From Chara braunii (lineage: Eukaryota; Streptophyta; Charophyceae; Charales; Characeae), in the NCBI GenBank assembly GCA_003427395.1, contig BFEA01000088.1, positions 3,558,966-3,617,760 of the forward strand: a DNA stretch of 58,795 nt, read 5' to 3'. This document shows, piece by piece, positions 29,870 through 41,689 of this stretch. The translations under genes were made by a program, and so were the position numbers. Numbering within the stretch: position 1 is the first letter of the stretch; each line of letters opens with the position of its first letter. The notes under the pieces were generated by a model. It searched no databases and was not told the DNA's origin. It was given only the letters and a program-made list of their open reading frames with translations.

Positions 29870-30674
29870 TCATTGACGACTGTGTATTGAACGGGGAGAG
29901 GGGGAGTTGCTGTTCCGCTTCCTTCTCGCTCCAGCACCCGTTGAGAGACCGTTTCCCCTCCCCTGCTGCACTCTCATTCTCCCACAGCCAAAATCATTGT
30001 GTATGTTGTCATAGTTATCTTGGAGTTGCTCCGGGTAGTCGACCCTCGATCCGCCACCATCCCCACCAGCTTTCTCAGGGTCACAGATATCCAGATACAG
30101 CCCAGCATCATCGCGTTGTTCATGCAAAGGAAAGACTGCTGTAGGCACGGTAGCAGGAACCTGCTTGCCAGGTAAACAACTCCTCTCCGCTGCCGCGCGA
30201 AGCTCCGCAAACATTCCTCTCACGTCCTGGAGCAGTCTGGCACACCTGGTGTAGGCCGGTCTCGACCTGTGCTCTGTCGGTCTCATCCAGCTGTTGAAGG
30301 AGACAATGGCATATAGTTCTTTCTCCTCTCCTTCCGCCAAGAATTCAAGCGGTATATTGTTGCGTTCTTGAATCAGCAGCGCCCACACAGGTCCACACTT
30401 CCTCCAGCTGCTGTTTGTACAAAGACACTGTCACGATCGCTGTGTCCTCCTCCTTCAGTAGCGCAACAGCCTCCATAGCTTGCTCCGCAGGACACTGCAC
30501 GGCAGGAGGGATGCCCTGCAGCTCCATTTCCTGCCCGATCGCCATTACCATTCCCAACCCTTCAGCAGATCCCCTCGCCGCTTTTCGCGCGCCCATCACA
30601 CCGGCACATACATCAAGTTGCCACGTGGCACACGGACGGATCAGCGTTGAGGCCACGTCAGAGGTAGCCCCCAC
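29870..30674 (-). pseudogene. Coding-like block with one frame break, unknown family
   Basis: Two reverse-strand frames abut. The upstream one (30674 to 30345, 109 aa) is alanine/glutamate-rich and reaches KQQLEEVW. The downstream one (30388 to 29870, 172 aa) continues naturally from ALLIQERNN. At the join the sequence reads GTGTGG ACCTGTGTGG GCGCTG. The ten extra bases between repeated GTGTGG motifs account for the frame change. The predicted protein looks helical and soluble, ending in basic Ser/Arg-rich sequence. It may be a host exon with an assembly or real indel, or a pseudogene. No domain is recognised. Confidence 0.3.
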
Positions 30675-32313
30675 CGTGTTGCAAAGGGGAGCAGACTGGG
30701 CCCCGCCAGTCGGTCCCCTGCAAGGTGCCGTGCTGTGCTAGCCGCCTAGCGCACGGGATGTCTGGCCCTGACCCACTGCCAAAGTAGAGCGCGGGAGATT
30801 CATTCTCATTTTGAACAATTGGCGAATGGTGGACGGAGGCCTGCGACAAGTAAGACGACCTGTCAGAATCAGATGGCCGTCAGACCTGTCAGTATCACAA
30901 TGGGCCTGCAACAGGTGAGTCGAACAGCCCGCAACGATTCCCTACACACGACTGTATGGGACTAGAAAAGAGACATATGGCGGGAGTACCTTTCCACGGT
31001 CTGGTGTTACATACTTTACCATTTGCTTAGCCTGCAACCTCCATAATGTTCTCTTTTTTTTTTTTTTTTTTCCTGTTGTTTGCAAAAACGAAAATAGTAA
31101 AGACAAATTGCAACTTTTGTCAGTTCTGCCACACTCTCTTTCTATTTCCCGTCAGATATAGCCGTTACACTGCACTGTTATGATCTTGGTTGTCTGACAA
31201 TTTCTTTGCCACTCACACTCAGTAGAACTCACACACGCCCATACATGCATGAGACAAAGGGGAGGAGGAGACAGAGTCCAACTGCACACAGACCAGAGAT
31301 AAGCAGCGGAAGATCAACCATGCACAGAAGGGGAGAATACACACAGTGTTTCTCTCTCTCTGACAGACTCCCAACAACCAATCACAAGATGACACTGCGA
31401 GAGATCACAATTGGAATATCACACTGATACTGAGCCAACTCAACTCAATGTACCCAATAATCGTTACAGAGTTTAACTCAGTGTCTCGCCACTTCAGTAC
31501 TCAACACTCCACTCATTACTCCACTCTCAGAGTCAAGCTCTACACTGAAACAGCCTCCCAGAGGCCAGCGCCATCCACCAAGATGAAGATCATGAACCGC
31601 AGGTAAGTCCTCAGTGTCGATGAGTCACTCGGACGATGAAGAAGTCAGCTATGGCTGCCCAGCTGCTACAGGGGTAGCAGCGCCCACATGTACTCCACGA
31701 AGAGCCTCTGAATAGCCCCGCCTCACGCAGATACCCCCAGAGGGTAGGTGCGCTGAGTACAGCCCCAGCTATGGCTGTCTCTGTAGGCTGGCTATGGCTG
31801 CTCCACCCAGCTGATGTCTGTTGTACCGCTGAAGACATTCAGCGCTGCAATACTTGGTTGGCCGCGAACGCTGTAACGCGAAAATGAAAAGCCAAAAGTC
31901 CTCACACGATAAGTCCTACTCTACTAAACCTAAACTGGCCTAGACCCTACCAGGCCCTACTGGACCTAAAAATAAACAGACCGGTACCGTTTCACTTAGG
32001 GCCTCTAGGCCCTTACCCAGCTACGGGCTCTACCCACTGTGGGCCCTTCTGGGCCTCTACACTTCGGGGAAGACTAGGCCTGCGACAGCAGATCTGAACC
32101 GGTTCTAAAAATAGAACGGTCTGGGGTCTCAGTGGGACCGACACACACACAACAAACATACAGCAAACTCAGTCAGCAAGCAAACCACGCAGATAGAGTA
32201 CAACCTCGCAGTCAGTCATGGCAGCAAAACAGCAAGTCATTACAGGACCAAAAAAAGAAAAAAAAAAAGTGAATGCATCGGAGAGAAATGTATCTCACGT
32301 GATGTGGGGCGTT
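30675..32313. other. Unrecognised sequence
   Basis: A poly(T) run lies at about 31052-31071. Short phrases recur (CTGTCAGAATCAGATGGCC and related, 30860-30915). The segment at 31930-32060 is rich in GGCCTA/TAGGCC motifs. I see no gene. Confidence 0.4.
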
Positions 32314-32471
32314 TTTTTTTTTTTTTTTTTTTTTTTTTTGAAAGCCCTTGGGCCATCTCTCTATCCCAGCAGTGGTACTAGAACTGCCAGGATTGAGGGC
32401 TTGTCTGTTGGGCTGCTCCATCTATTGGTGGGGAGCGGCACCTGCTGGAAACCCGGTCCAGCGTCCTGTTG
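32314..32471 (-). repeat. Dispersed poly(A) repeat family A, copy 3 (long form)
   Basis: Poly(T) at about 32314-32339 is followed by GAAAGCCCTTGGGCC, CTATCCCAGCAGTGGTAC, GCCAGGATTGAGGGCTTG and then the family block GCTCCATCTATTGGTGGGG ... GGTCCAGCGTCC. The inner part aligns with the 57.35-kb copy (CTATCCCGGGGGTGG, CCAGGATTGAGGCCTTG). The two long copies therefore define an element of about 130 bp plus poly(A), transcribed on the minus strand. Confidence 0.7.
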
Positions 32472-32599
32472 ATACATCACGTAACATGTCTTTTAAGATC
32501 GTTTTTCCTGGGGCTGTGGTTTCATGTGGGGCGTTTTCTACACTCTTGGGAAAGTTGCAAAATAAGAGAAGACACTCGTGTGGGGCCGTGGGTTAGGGA

Positions 32600-32860
32600 G
32601 AGATTCGGGTTGGTTAGTGTTCCCCTGTACTATACATAGACTAGCGAGAGGATGAGATATAGATTAATACTGGGTACTGGCAAGAAGATGAGATAGATGG
32701 GTACTGGGTACTGGCCAGAAGATGAGATAGATGGGAGAACAATATTGCGTACTTAGAAAAAAAAAAGAGAAAAAAAGAAACGGAAAAGAACGAGAAAAAA
32801 AGAGAAAAAAGAAAGGAAAAAAAAAGAGAAGAAAAAAAAAGAAAAGGGAAAAAAAGCTAG
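32600..32860 (+). repeat. SINE 3'-tail fragment plus A/G-rich tract
   Basis: The phrase GTTCCCCTGTACTATACATA, then GACTAGCGAGAGGATGAGAT, then repeated TACTGGCAAGAAGATGAGAT units mirror in reverse the tail at 24915-25115. An A/G-rich simple tract follows (about 32756-32860). This is a second copy of the tRNA-headed SINE's 3' end, in plus orientation. Confidence 0.6.
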
Positions 32861-33074
32861 GTTACCAATGGTCCGGGGGCCGGTCGTCTCCCCCGGACGT
32901 CTCCCCCATACGTCCGGTCCCCGTCGTCGGGGAAAAAAAGTTTCTTTTTTTCGTTTTTTTTTTTTTTTTTCGGTTTTCGATTTTTAACTCATGATTGACT
33001 GCGAATTTGATGACTCCAAGGCAAAAGTTGCTTGTATTGTTATGTTACATAACATATATTTTTCTCAGATTTTT

Positions 33075-33258
33075 NNNNNNNNNNNNNNNNNNNNNNNNNN
33101 NNNNNNNNNNNNNNNNNNNNNNNNNNNNNNNNNNNNNNNNNNNNNNNNNNNNNNNNNNNNNNNNNNNNNNNNNNNNNNNNNNNNNNNNNNNNNNNNNNNN
33201 NNNNNNNNNNNNNNNNNNNNNNNNNNNNNNNNNNNNNNNNNNNNNNNNNNNNNNNNNN
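33075..33258. other. Assembly gap (184 N)
   Basis: A run of 184 unresolved bases. Reading frames spanning it are meaningless. Confidence 1.
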
Positions 33259-33603
33259 GTACACCATTTTTTTTGCCGCCCACTGTTCTTTTTTCTTCTG
33301 TTGTCTTATTTTTCTTGCACGAGTGGCAAGGCCTACTATAACACCCCACCTCCCCCAAAAACATTGAATGAACCCTATTTTTGGGGGTGCACCCCACCGT
33401 GCCCGCACACTCGTGCGCACGCGCTTTGCGCCGCACGTGCGGAAGTAGTGCACACGAGTGTGTGCCCAAAGTATGTTTTTGTCCATCTGACTAAATGAAC
33501 TTTTTGAGGCCACCCACTTTTCCAGGAAGGGCGCCCTTGAAGCCAGGGTTCAAACATATTGAGTTTTGCCCCATAACTAACAGACGTCTGAGGCCACACA
33601 CTC

Positions 33604-33604
33604 C

Positions 33605-33638
<34 letters not shown>

Positions 33639-33685
33639 GCAGAGCATTCCATTATAAGCCGGAAATTGGGTCCCGCGTCCCTCAC
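33604..33685 (-). repeat. Dispersed repeat family A, decayed copy
   Basis: Poly(T) (about 33604-33627) is followed 35 bases later by GCCGGAAATTGGGTCCCGCGTCCC, a diverged form of the family A end CTGGAAACCGGGTCCAGCGTCCC. The CTATTGGTGGGG part is lost. Confidence 0.4.
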
Positions 33686-34517
33686 ATAAATGCCAGACCC
33701 ATACGGGGCTGAGCGAGGCACTCCCGGGGAAGCCCATCCCCTACCACAGCCTGGAAAGTGCAAAGATACAGACGATAATCCCAGCTTCTTCTTCATCTTT
33801 TTTTTTTTTTTTCTTAACTAATCTGTCTTCTTCTCTCAAATTCGGTCTCAGGGCATACTCACACTGGGACCTATAATAATAAATTCCACCCCCCAAAAGG
33901 GTAGGGCCAGTCAGACAGATTTGCCAAGTCCTAGATGTACTATTCGTGTGCCCATTTGTCAGCGGCCTGTGTAGCCGCGGGCCACGTGAATTTGCGGTCA
34001 CCTCTGGAGATGACTGCAAATGCCCTATTTAATTTCCCGAATTTTCTTCAAAAATTGGGCAAGATACGTTCACAAAAGTTCTTGCACAGTTTGAGGATGG
34101 CGCCTCGTGACCAGTGAAATACCAAATGGCCATTTCTCCAGACTGCCACCTCCTTTTCCCATCCAAGAAGGTACAGCAGTGCAACCCGAACCATGTCCAA
34201 AACCTCAAATTGTCCCTTCCCACAGTGTAAGGATGCCCTCAATGGCTATCACTATTTTTTCCCGCATCTCTTTCCTCCTCTCACTACTCTTTTACTTCTG
34301 AAGTATATTACAAGGGAACACACCAACCAACCCTTCGTTCTTTGACATTCCTATTTTTTTCAGGATGTCACAGTCACAGTACGAGCATGGACGAGGACCA
34401 AGCCCCCCTTTTCATCCGGCGACAAGCGAGAGAAAAACCTGCATCCAGGGAAAATAAATAAGGAGTATTTTGGGAGCAGGCTGCACTGGACATTACGAGG
34501 CTGCCAATTTCAGTAAA

Positions 34518-34519
<2 letters not shown>
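33686..34519. other. Unrecognised sequence
   Basis: A poly(T) run lies near 33799-33813. The phrase AAGGGAACACACCAACCAACCC near 34311 resembles the GGGAACACCAACCAACCC found at the start of the minus-strand SINE end (about 25088), so a fragment of that family may be present. No gene is seen. Confidence 0.4.

Positions 34520-34590
<71 letters not shown>
34520..34590. repeat. (CT)n microsatellite
   Basis: About 35 CT dinucleotides. Confidence 0.95.
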
Positions 34591-34594
<4 letters not shown>

Positions 34595-35072
34595 CTTAAT
34601 CAACTGAGGCACTTTTCTCCCGAGGCTGGCAATGCGCTGCGCACCAAAAGAAACGAACTGGGGTGGGCCTCCTTTTGGCTGCCACCGCCTGCCATTGTGC
34701 TTTGGTGGTCGAGCCCCCGAAAAATTGCGGTAGCACTTGCAAAAGCTGCAACTCTGAAAAAATGGCTGGGAAATACACTGGTGGTGTAAAGGTCTTCTTC
34801 TGACGGGATTTGATTATTTTACTCAATATCATTAAGCCAGCGTTTCTACGTGCATTTGGTTTGTTTTTGGACCAGATGCAGAACGCTCTTTGCAGCAGGC
34901 TATTGTATAGGAAGATGAATCTTTGCTCGCATGAAGCAGACATACATTTTGGATTCATTCCGGAGCCTCCCTCCTTTTGAGCGTTCCCATAATTCAATGA
35001 TAATTGAAAGCCCAGTTGTTTGGTGCCCCCCTCGTTTCTTTTTTGTGCGTCTGTTCTACACCTTTTTTTTCT

Positions 35073-35076
<4 letters not shown>

Positions 35077-35127
<51 letters not shown>

Positions 35128-35128
35128 N

Positions 35129-35184
<56 letters not shown>
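35077..35184. repeat. (CT)n microsatellite with one N
   Basis: A long TC/CT run with an ambiguous base at 35128, lying inside the LINE remnant. Confidence 0.95.
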
Positions 35185-35187
<3 letters not shown>

Positions 35188-36404
35188 GGTCTTTTGTTGT
35201 TTTCCATTTCTGACTTTTTCTTTCTTCCTACTGATTCCACCTGATCCACATTTTTCAACCACGACATCACCAGGTCACGATGCAAAGCTGCATACAACTT
35301 CATGATGTCCCCATGGGCAAGTCTTTCATAACTTTTTCCATCCCCCATGATTTGTATCCATGCCCAAGTCTTCGATCGGTCCATCATTTCAGGAGGGGTT
35401 TGTCATTCCACATGGACTTGTATGCACATAACGCAACCACTTGTACACTCTCTATCCGAGGACGGAAAAAGGGTCCAGGTGTGGCCCTTACAAAAGGACT
35501 GATCTCTGTCCCGAGGATGGCAAAACGGTCTGAGTGTAGGTGGACTGGCGAGAGGTAATCGTTCCGATACATTCAAAATGTTGAACTTGTCCAAATGCAA
35601 TATTACTTTCACGGTTTCACCCACATCAATGCCTCCCTCTGTTATGGCCGAGGAGGGATCCTACCGTCGTCCCCCCTTGCGATGCTTCCACCATACTGAG
35701 AGGTGATCAGCAAAGAGGGATCACATTAGGATTACATCCTGTGGAATAGATGTGATTTGTATTTTCTTCATATCCTTGTGGTGGCGTACATTGGCTGCTA
35801 ATGCTTCCGTTATAATGACAAACAAAAAAGGGGCTACTAGGTCCCCTTGATGGACTGACCTTTGCAGTTGGATGGGTGGAGCGACATTTCCATTGACCAT
35901 TACTCTAGTTGTAGCACTAACATGCAGGATTTCAATCCATCTTATGAAGGAAGGACCAAAATTAAGTTTGTAGCATTAACATGCAGGATTTCAATCCATC
36001 TTCTGAAGGAAGGACCAAAATAAAGTTTTCTGAACTTTTTTCCAAACATTTATCCAAAAAAAGAAGTCCACATGATGATAGGCTTTTTCATAGTCTATGA
36101 ATATAAAGGCTGCATTATTTGTGGATTGTCTGGTAAGTTTAACCAATTCATTAATTAATAAGATATTATCTCGATTCTTGAATATTCCTTCCCTCAATAA
36201 AGTCTGTTTGAGCTGGGTGAATAATATCAGCAATCACCGTATTCAGTTGATCCGCTAGTCCCTTAGCAGCCAACTTGGTCATAATTTCTGATATTTGTTT
36301 TGTCTCCCTTTTTGTAGAGTGAAGTCGATATTCCTTGACTCACCGACTCTCCTATATCTCCTGACACCCATACCGCACGATAAAAGTCCATTAGGTCCTG
36401 TGAA

Positions 36405-36802
36405 ATGAAGTCTCATGAACTATGTGACTCTTTGAACGCCATGAACGAGCGTTCGCGTTCATTTGCGCGCGTTCAATTCCTGTGCGTGCGTGTTCAATCG
36501 CGTTCAAACGCGCCAGGCGTGTGCACACATGAAAAAATTGAACTCACGCGGGCCGCAAGGGTGAGCACCGTGGGGGCTATGAGGGGGCGCAAAGAGTTCA
36601 AAGGTTTGGGGGGGGTGAAGGGAGGGGGGCGTGACACCCCTCAAACAACCGAACCCCCAAGTGCCCTTGAATCCCCCAAAAAAACTTTGAACACCCCTGA
36701 AGTGGTAAACCTCTCAAACCCGCGCACCCCTTATGCCACTTGGGCTTTGAGGGCCTTGGGGATGTCAGGGCTTTTAGGGGGTCCAGGGGTCTTATGGCCC
36801 AT

Positions 36803-36895
<93 letters not shown>

Positions 36896-36896
36896 N

Positions 36897-36935
<39 letters not shown>

Positions 36936-37245
36936 AAGAGTGTTTGGGAGAGAGAAATTAAAAAAAATCACCCCTCCCCAGTCCTATATAGCCTACCCCA
37001 AACCAAGCATAACCCACTACTGGCACCTTTTTTTTCGTTTTTGATTTTTCAAAATATAAAATAAGTCACCAAGAATCAAACAAGAAATATGGGGATGTGC
37101 TATTCAACGTCCTGCACCCCCCTCCTTTTTTTTTTTTTTTNTTTTGCAGCCTTTAGGGGCCCGTTTCGACTATCCGCAGGGAGTCTCCGTTCAATTCCGT
37201 TCAAAAATTGAATGGAATTCGCGCGTTCAATGAACGTGCGGTTTC
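36405..37245. repeat. Insertion within the LINE, with GTTCAA-type ends
   Basis: LINE coding signal stops near 37250 (GILGIFTSYE) and resumes near 36395 (QDLMDFYRAVW), so the intervening ~840 bp is an insertion. Near both ends, GTTCAATTCC and TTGAACG/CGTTCAA motifs occur in direct and inverted form (36453-36515; 37188-37245). The interior has a (TG)n then (GA)n compound microsatellite and a poly(T) run. Confidence 0.45.
36805..36932. repeat. Compound (TG)n(GA)n microsatellite
   Basis: TG repeats (36805-36855) switch directly to GA repeats (36856-36932), with an ambiguous base near 36895. Confidence 0.95.
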
Positions 37246-37740
37246 ATAGCTTGTGAAGATTCCTAAAATTCCTTGGGTAATCAATCTTATTCCGGGTGTT
37301 TTCTCTTCCTCCATGAGCATGAGAGCCGTCCATATTTCCTCTTTAGTGATTGGCATTTCCAACATTTCTTTCTGATCATTTGTCAAGGTTCTGTTAAGTC
37401 ACTTAAGTGGTATGAGGAAATCATCTATATCCCTCTTACGTTGGTCTAAAGGGATGTGAGAGTTTTCAGATGTGAACAACGACTTGAAGAAGTCCCTAGT
37501 TACTTTGGTACATACTGCAGTGGAAGTGACCAATGTCCCCTCTGCTATTTGGATCAGTCAACGCTTTGATATTTGTCCTCTTGTTCGCGCTCTAGCCATC
37601 GCAATAAACCTAGCATCCATTGCTCCTTCAATATGATGGCGCCAGAATTTCCCCCTGATTCTTACCCTTGCCATCTGTATTCCATTTGAGTTACTTCTTC
37701 TTCTCCTCCTTTCTCGTCTCGTTTGCTTCTATTCATATGA

Positions 37741-39422
37741 TTGATTTGCAGTGTGGTGAATCTGAAGGTCCCGAGCGAGTCTCATGCAACATCTCGTTTT
37801 ATTGGCAAAGAACAGGAATGAGTGTGTAACTCTATTCTGCAGGGGAAAGGAAGGGTCCCCGGAATGGACAAGGAGCTAGGACCATAAGGACCCTGGTTCA
37901 ACCCAAAAGAGAGAGGGAGAAAAAGAAAAGGTAACCTTTTACAGGCCCGTACAATGCAACAGAGAGGTGCTCGCGTGACGAGGATGAGGATGAGTGTGGA
38001 TGAAGAGCAAAGCTAGAACAACTAGCACAGTATTTGGCAGGAGAGGTCTCAGGCTTCTTTCTCAAGGGACGTGAGTCCAATTTTTTGGGAGATAGTACCC
38101 AAGGAATATCTGGAAAAGGACATGAGAAGGAATATCTCGAAAAGCTTTGGATATGCCAGCTGTAGCGGGACGAGCCGTGGGTTTTTTCAAGTCATTTCTG
38201 CAAAATGCCTCCCTGCAGAGCCGGTGGAAAAAGAGCCAGCTTGACTTTTCCTTCGCCAGAATGGGCAGCAGCCATGGCAATGGGGTGAGTTTTTTTTTCA
38301 CACTTTATGTGGGAGCACCATAGAGTTGCTCACCACAACAGCTGGCCATTGAGTAAGACACATAAGACATGGGCCACAAATAATGAAGCACTTTGAAAAA
38401 GAGAAAAGGACAACTCCAGCTCCACTTCAGGCAACAGCGCACCATTAAAAAACAAAGCAAAACAAAACAAAACAAAAAAATAGTGCACCATGGTCTGAGA
38501 CCCACAGGAACTGGAGTTCAGGTTACATCACAGTCTAGTAAAGGAGACTGCCACTGGAAAAGAGGGGAAGCCCAGGCAGAATCCTTCTGCATGTTTCACC
38601 TGGAACCACACTGCCGGTACTGGGAATGTGCATGACGGTACTAAGCAGATCTTCCTCAAATGAATGCATATTTTATGTAAGCATAATTCATGTAAAGAAA
38701 ATGTAGCACATCATGTGAGGCTTTACTCTCGTGGAGGACACAATGTGCACTAAAAAGAACTGAAGCGATCGACGATCACTTCAGCATCGCCATTCTGCCT
38801 TGTGGAGGACAGATGAATGTTTGTGTGAAAAGCAGATGAATGACACCGTCATGCATTAGGGAGGGAAGTGCAGAAGGCGCTGTAGCGAAGTGCATTTGCG
38901 ATCCCCACGGTGACCTAGAAACTACCATGCTTGCCTAACTGAGACTAACCCTCCAGTCTATGGACAGGTGCGTGGATAGAACCAATTCATGAATGAAGAT
39001 CGACAAAATCCATTGTCTCCCCAAATAGAGCACAGGGTCATGACATGTGTATCAGCAGCGATTTTCAGGTCCGATCCCAATGTAATGCCCCCACATTCTA
39101 TTTGGTGCTGGGGAGCTCATAACACGTCGATTGGGAACCTGCTTGTCAGAAGGAGAAGGGGCCCACTTTTGCGTAGGAGTTCTATGGTGTGTCAGCCACA
39201 AGTTAGCCTGTCAACCTTCCTCGGCTACCATCAGGCATCAAGATACATTTGGACCGAAGAGGGAAAAAAAAGATAAAGAAAAAGGAAAAAACACCACGAC
39301 GAAGAAGACAAGGAAGACACGTTGTGGAGTCCAATGTCCTTCCTTACCTGCCTCTAAAGCCTAAAGGTGGTAGACCCTTTTTTTTTTTAACTAAATGAAT
39401 AAAGGTGATAGACCCTCATAAA
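37741..39422. other. Unrecognised sequence
   Basis: No supported gene. A small palindrome CTGAAG-GATCG/CGATC-CTTCAG lies at 38761-38785. A-rich runs (AACAAAACAAAACAAAAAAA) occur at 38457-38480. Confidence 0.4.
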
Positions 39423-39621
39423 GGAATGACATACCAATGAGCCTGGCTCAGTTGGTACACCCAAGAACTGTTGAAATACAGACCCAAGTTCGAATCCGCA
39501 TGATGGAAAGTTGGAAACAATATTTCTGAATTACATGGGGCTGGTCAGCTCAATGACGATATCTCAAGACCCTTGCTCTTAATTAAAAAAAAAAAAAAAA
39601 AAAAAAAAAAGGGAATGACAT
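39423..39621 (+). mobile_element. Complete short SINE with poly(A) and 10-bp target duplication
   Basis: A tRNA-like head carries box A TGGCTCAGTTGG (39444-39455) and box B AGTTCGAATCC (39487-39497). A short body of about 80 bp follows, ending in poly(A) to 39610. GGAATGACAT flanks it on both sides (39423-39432 and 39612-39621), a target-site duplication. The element itself is about 179 bp. SINEs are transcribed by RNA polymerase III and mobilised by LINE machinery. A LINE relative lies nearby, but a link is inference. Confidence 0.85.
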
Positions 39622-39918
39622 GCATGGAAACGTTAGCACCAGACATTTGTCAGACCTTCAGGTGAGGAACCAGTTCTTTTCTTTTTTTTTTTAAAAAGGA
39701 ACCAGATGCTGAGAGTTGTCAGTGACGATTGGAGCGACAAACTACACGACCTGAAGACAAGGCTTGGACTTCAAAATTCCTGACCTAACGCTGGTGCAGA
39801 TCAAGCCGAATACTTCCTATTTTTTTTCTTTTTCTTTTTCTTTTTAACACCACGGCTGATTCAGACGTACTAGGCAAGGTGATAAGAGCAGCCTTGCCTA
39901 GTAAATCCCTAAGTGGTC

Positions 39919-39975
39919 ACTCCGTCTATTGGTGGGGAGTATCACCTGCTGGAAACCGGGTCCAGCGTCCCATAG
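39919..39975 (-). repeat. Dispersed poly(A) repeat family A, copy 4
   Basis: CACTCCGTCTATTGGTGGGG, then CACCTGCTGGAAACCGGG and TCCAGCGTCCC. A T-rich tract ends about 70 bases upstream (39820-39846), consistent with a degraded tail on the minus strand. Confidence 0.6.
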
Positions 39976-40254
39976 AAACATATTGAGTTTGATTAACTTT
40001 GATGACAATCGTATGCAGCAAAATGTGGGCAACAGAACTTTGTCCGACACTCAAGTAGGGGACCAGGTTCTGCACGCTGTCAGTGAAGATCCGACAGAAG
40101 AACCGTGCATATGCTTGCTGATGGGTTCAAATATCCATTCAGTGGCCAAGGTCAGAACTTAGTTGAGAGTTTCAGATGAGGAACGGGATCACTTACAGCC
40201 TTCTTCTCGAAATGCATATTTGCTGGAGTCTGGCATTTGCCTCACAGGATGCTG

Positions 40255-40774
40255 AAACCTTCAACTATGATGCAGCGGCCTAGCTCAGTTGGTTAGGCAC
40301 GCAAGTGGAATTCAGGAGGTTGTGGGTTCGAGCCCCATGAGGGTCTGTGGCGCACGTAGTGCCGACAAACTGAGATACTCCGCTTGATACACCAGATCGA
40401 TATTAGTAGGGTCTATGACCAACATGGGTGTGGGTGTGAGAGTGAGTGGGTAGTGTGTGGTGTGTGGGAGAGTGTTGGCATAGGCTCATAGCCACTGCTG
40501 CTGCTCAATGGGGGGTGGGGGAAGTAGATGGGAGGCGCAGCTACTGGCAAAATGCTCGGTCTTTGCTTTAGCCGATCCCACCCACTGGCGGCCCCACCCT
40601 ACTCCCTGACCACCGCCGATTAGGGCGGGGGACAACATGAGAGGTAGCTATGCTTGCAGGGGTCCCCTGTATAGGCTTAGGAGTGGGGGTAGGTAGATAG
40701 TGAAAGGTAAAATTGAGGGGTAAGGAAAAAAGATAAACAAAAAAGACAAAACTAAAAAAAAAACCTTCAACTAT
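40255..40774 (+). mobile_element. Long tRNA-derived SINE (~490 bp) with 14-bp target duplication
   Basis: Box A TAGCTCAGTTGG (40281-40292) and box B GGGTTCGAGCCCC (40324-40336) form a tRNA-like head. The body is GC-rich with a GTG-rich patch and ends in an A-rich tail to about 40760. AAACCTTCAACTAT occurs exactly at 40255-40268 and 40761-40774, a clean 14-bp duplication. The head resembles the minus-strand SINE at 25.1-25.5 kb (GCTCAGTTGG...GGCAC...TTCAGGAGGT), so they may be one superfamily. Confidence 0.88.
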
Positions 40775-41151
40775 CCCCGTGCGCAAAGTTCTACAAAAGC
40801 GTGGAAATGCCAATCACATGCATGTAGACAGCCTTCTGTGGGGTAAGCACGAAGATACTGACATCTGAGGGCCGTGACCATTCCCGCCCAGAAAAAAGAC
40901 ATCTGAGGGCCATCACATTTGCACCTGCTGCCACGCATCGATCGGGGTTCCCACCTTTCTAGCCAATCAGAGATCAGGATGGGAAAGAGGCAAGTGAGCA
41001 AGGGAAGGAGGGCTAAGGGGAAGTGGAAGTCGAAAGGGTCAGGCAAAGAAGTTGGGTGCCGTTGAGTCACATGCACAAAAGTAGGTTGGGATATGATATC
41101 ACAAATGAAGGATGTGGCGCATGCATGTTCAAGAAAGAAGAAGGAAGCAAA

Positions 41152-41222
41152 ACATGGTAGCTCAGTTGGTTAGAGCACCGGCATCTCAAGGGACAGGTTC
41201 TGGGTTCGATTCCAATTGGCCT
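41152..41222 (+). other. tRNA-like SINE head (not a functional tRNA)
   Basis: Box A TAGCTCAGTTGG (41158-41169) and box B GGTTCGATTCC (41202-41212) have tRNA spacing, but the ends do not form an acceptor stem. A second, weaker head lies 110 bp downstream. Confidence 0.6.
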
Positions 41223-41318
41223 CAGCTTGTCCTGCAAATGCACGGGATGGTGTTAGATTGACACCCCACGAAGTAGTTCCCCAGCCTAGCATAGCCATGG
41301 TAGAAGTTGGGACAGAAA

Positions 41319-41390
41319 GCTCGGTAGCTTAGTTGGTTAGAGCATTGATATATCTTGGGAGAGGCTGTAGGTTCATGGTCTAGCTGGAGG
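41319..41390 (+). other. Decayed tRNA-like SINE head
   Basis: Box A TAGCTTAGTTGG (41325-41336), then a mutated box B GGTTCATGGTC (41370-41380). The start GTAGCTTAGTTGGTTAGAGCA closely resembles the head at 41152, so the two form a tandem pair. Confidence 0.55.
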
Positions 41391-41689
41391 ATTGCATCTC
41401 ATATCACCTCTGCAGGGGATACATTCGTGTTAGCATGGTGCTTGCGCCCGCCACCAGTCTTCAGGGGGAGGTAGTTTGGAGTGGAGTCGCAGTAACCTCC
41501 CCTGCGGGGAGGGGGATTTAGAGGAACTGATGGGGGGCTGGAGAGAAGAGTAGACGACCTTCGGGGTGAGGGAATCGTCGTACTTGTCCAGCAAGAATGC
41601 GGGGTGGGAGACTGGTGACCATAAAATACATTAGCAATAATAACACATAATCCATACATACGACGAATAACCCCAATGAAAAGGTACCT

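Larger units (their letters stand above)
34596..37740 (-). mobile_element. Dead LINE (non-LTR retrotransposon) RT region
   Basis: Reading 37740 down to 34596 on the minus strand gives LINE reverse-transcriptase landmarks in order: DARFIAMARARTRG, PITKEEIWTALMLMEEEKTPG (about 37345-37280), QDLMDFYRAVW (about 36395-36365), DNILLINELVKLTRQS, FIDYEKAYHHVD (about 36110-36070), RSVHQGDLVAPFLFVI (about 35865-35820), FADHLSVWW (about 35715) and YKSMWNDKPLL (about 35410). Frames change several times, a stop precedes the FADH motif, and the canonical FADD is altered to FADH, so it is inactive. A block of about 840 bp (roughly 36405-37245) and a (CT)n run interrupt it. No endonuclease was found. Confidence 0.75.

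Noticed and set aside
32991-33513. ORFs of 116-167 aa across the gap
   Set aside because: They consist largely of X residues from the 184-base N run.
41152-41390. Functional tRNA genes
   Set aside because: Boxes A and B are present, but acceptor stems do not form and the second copy has a broken box B. They are SINE heads.
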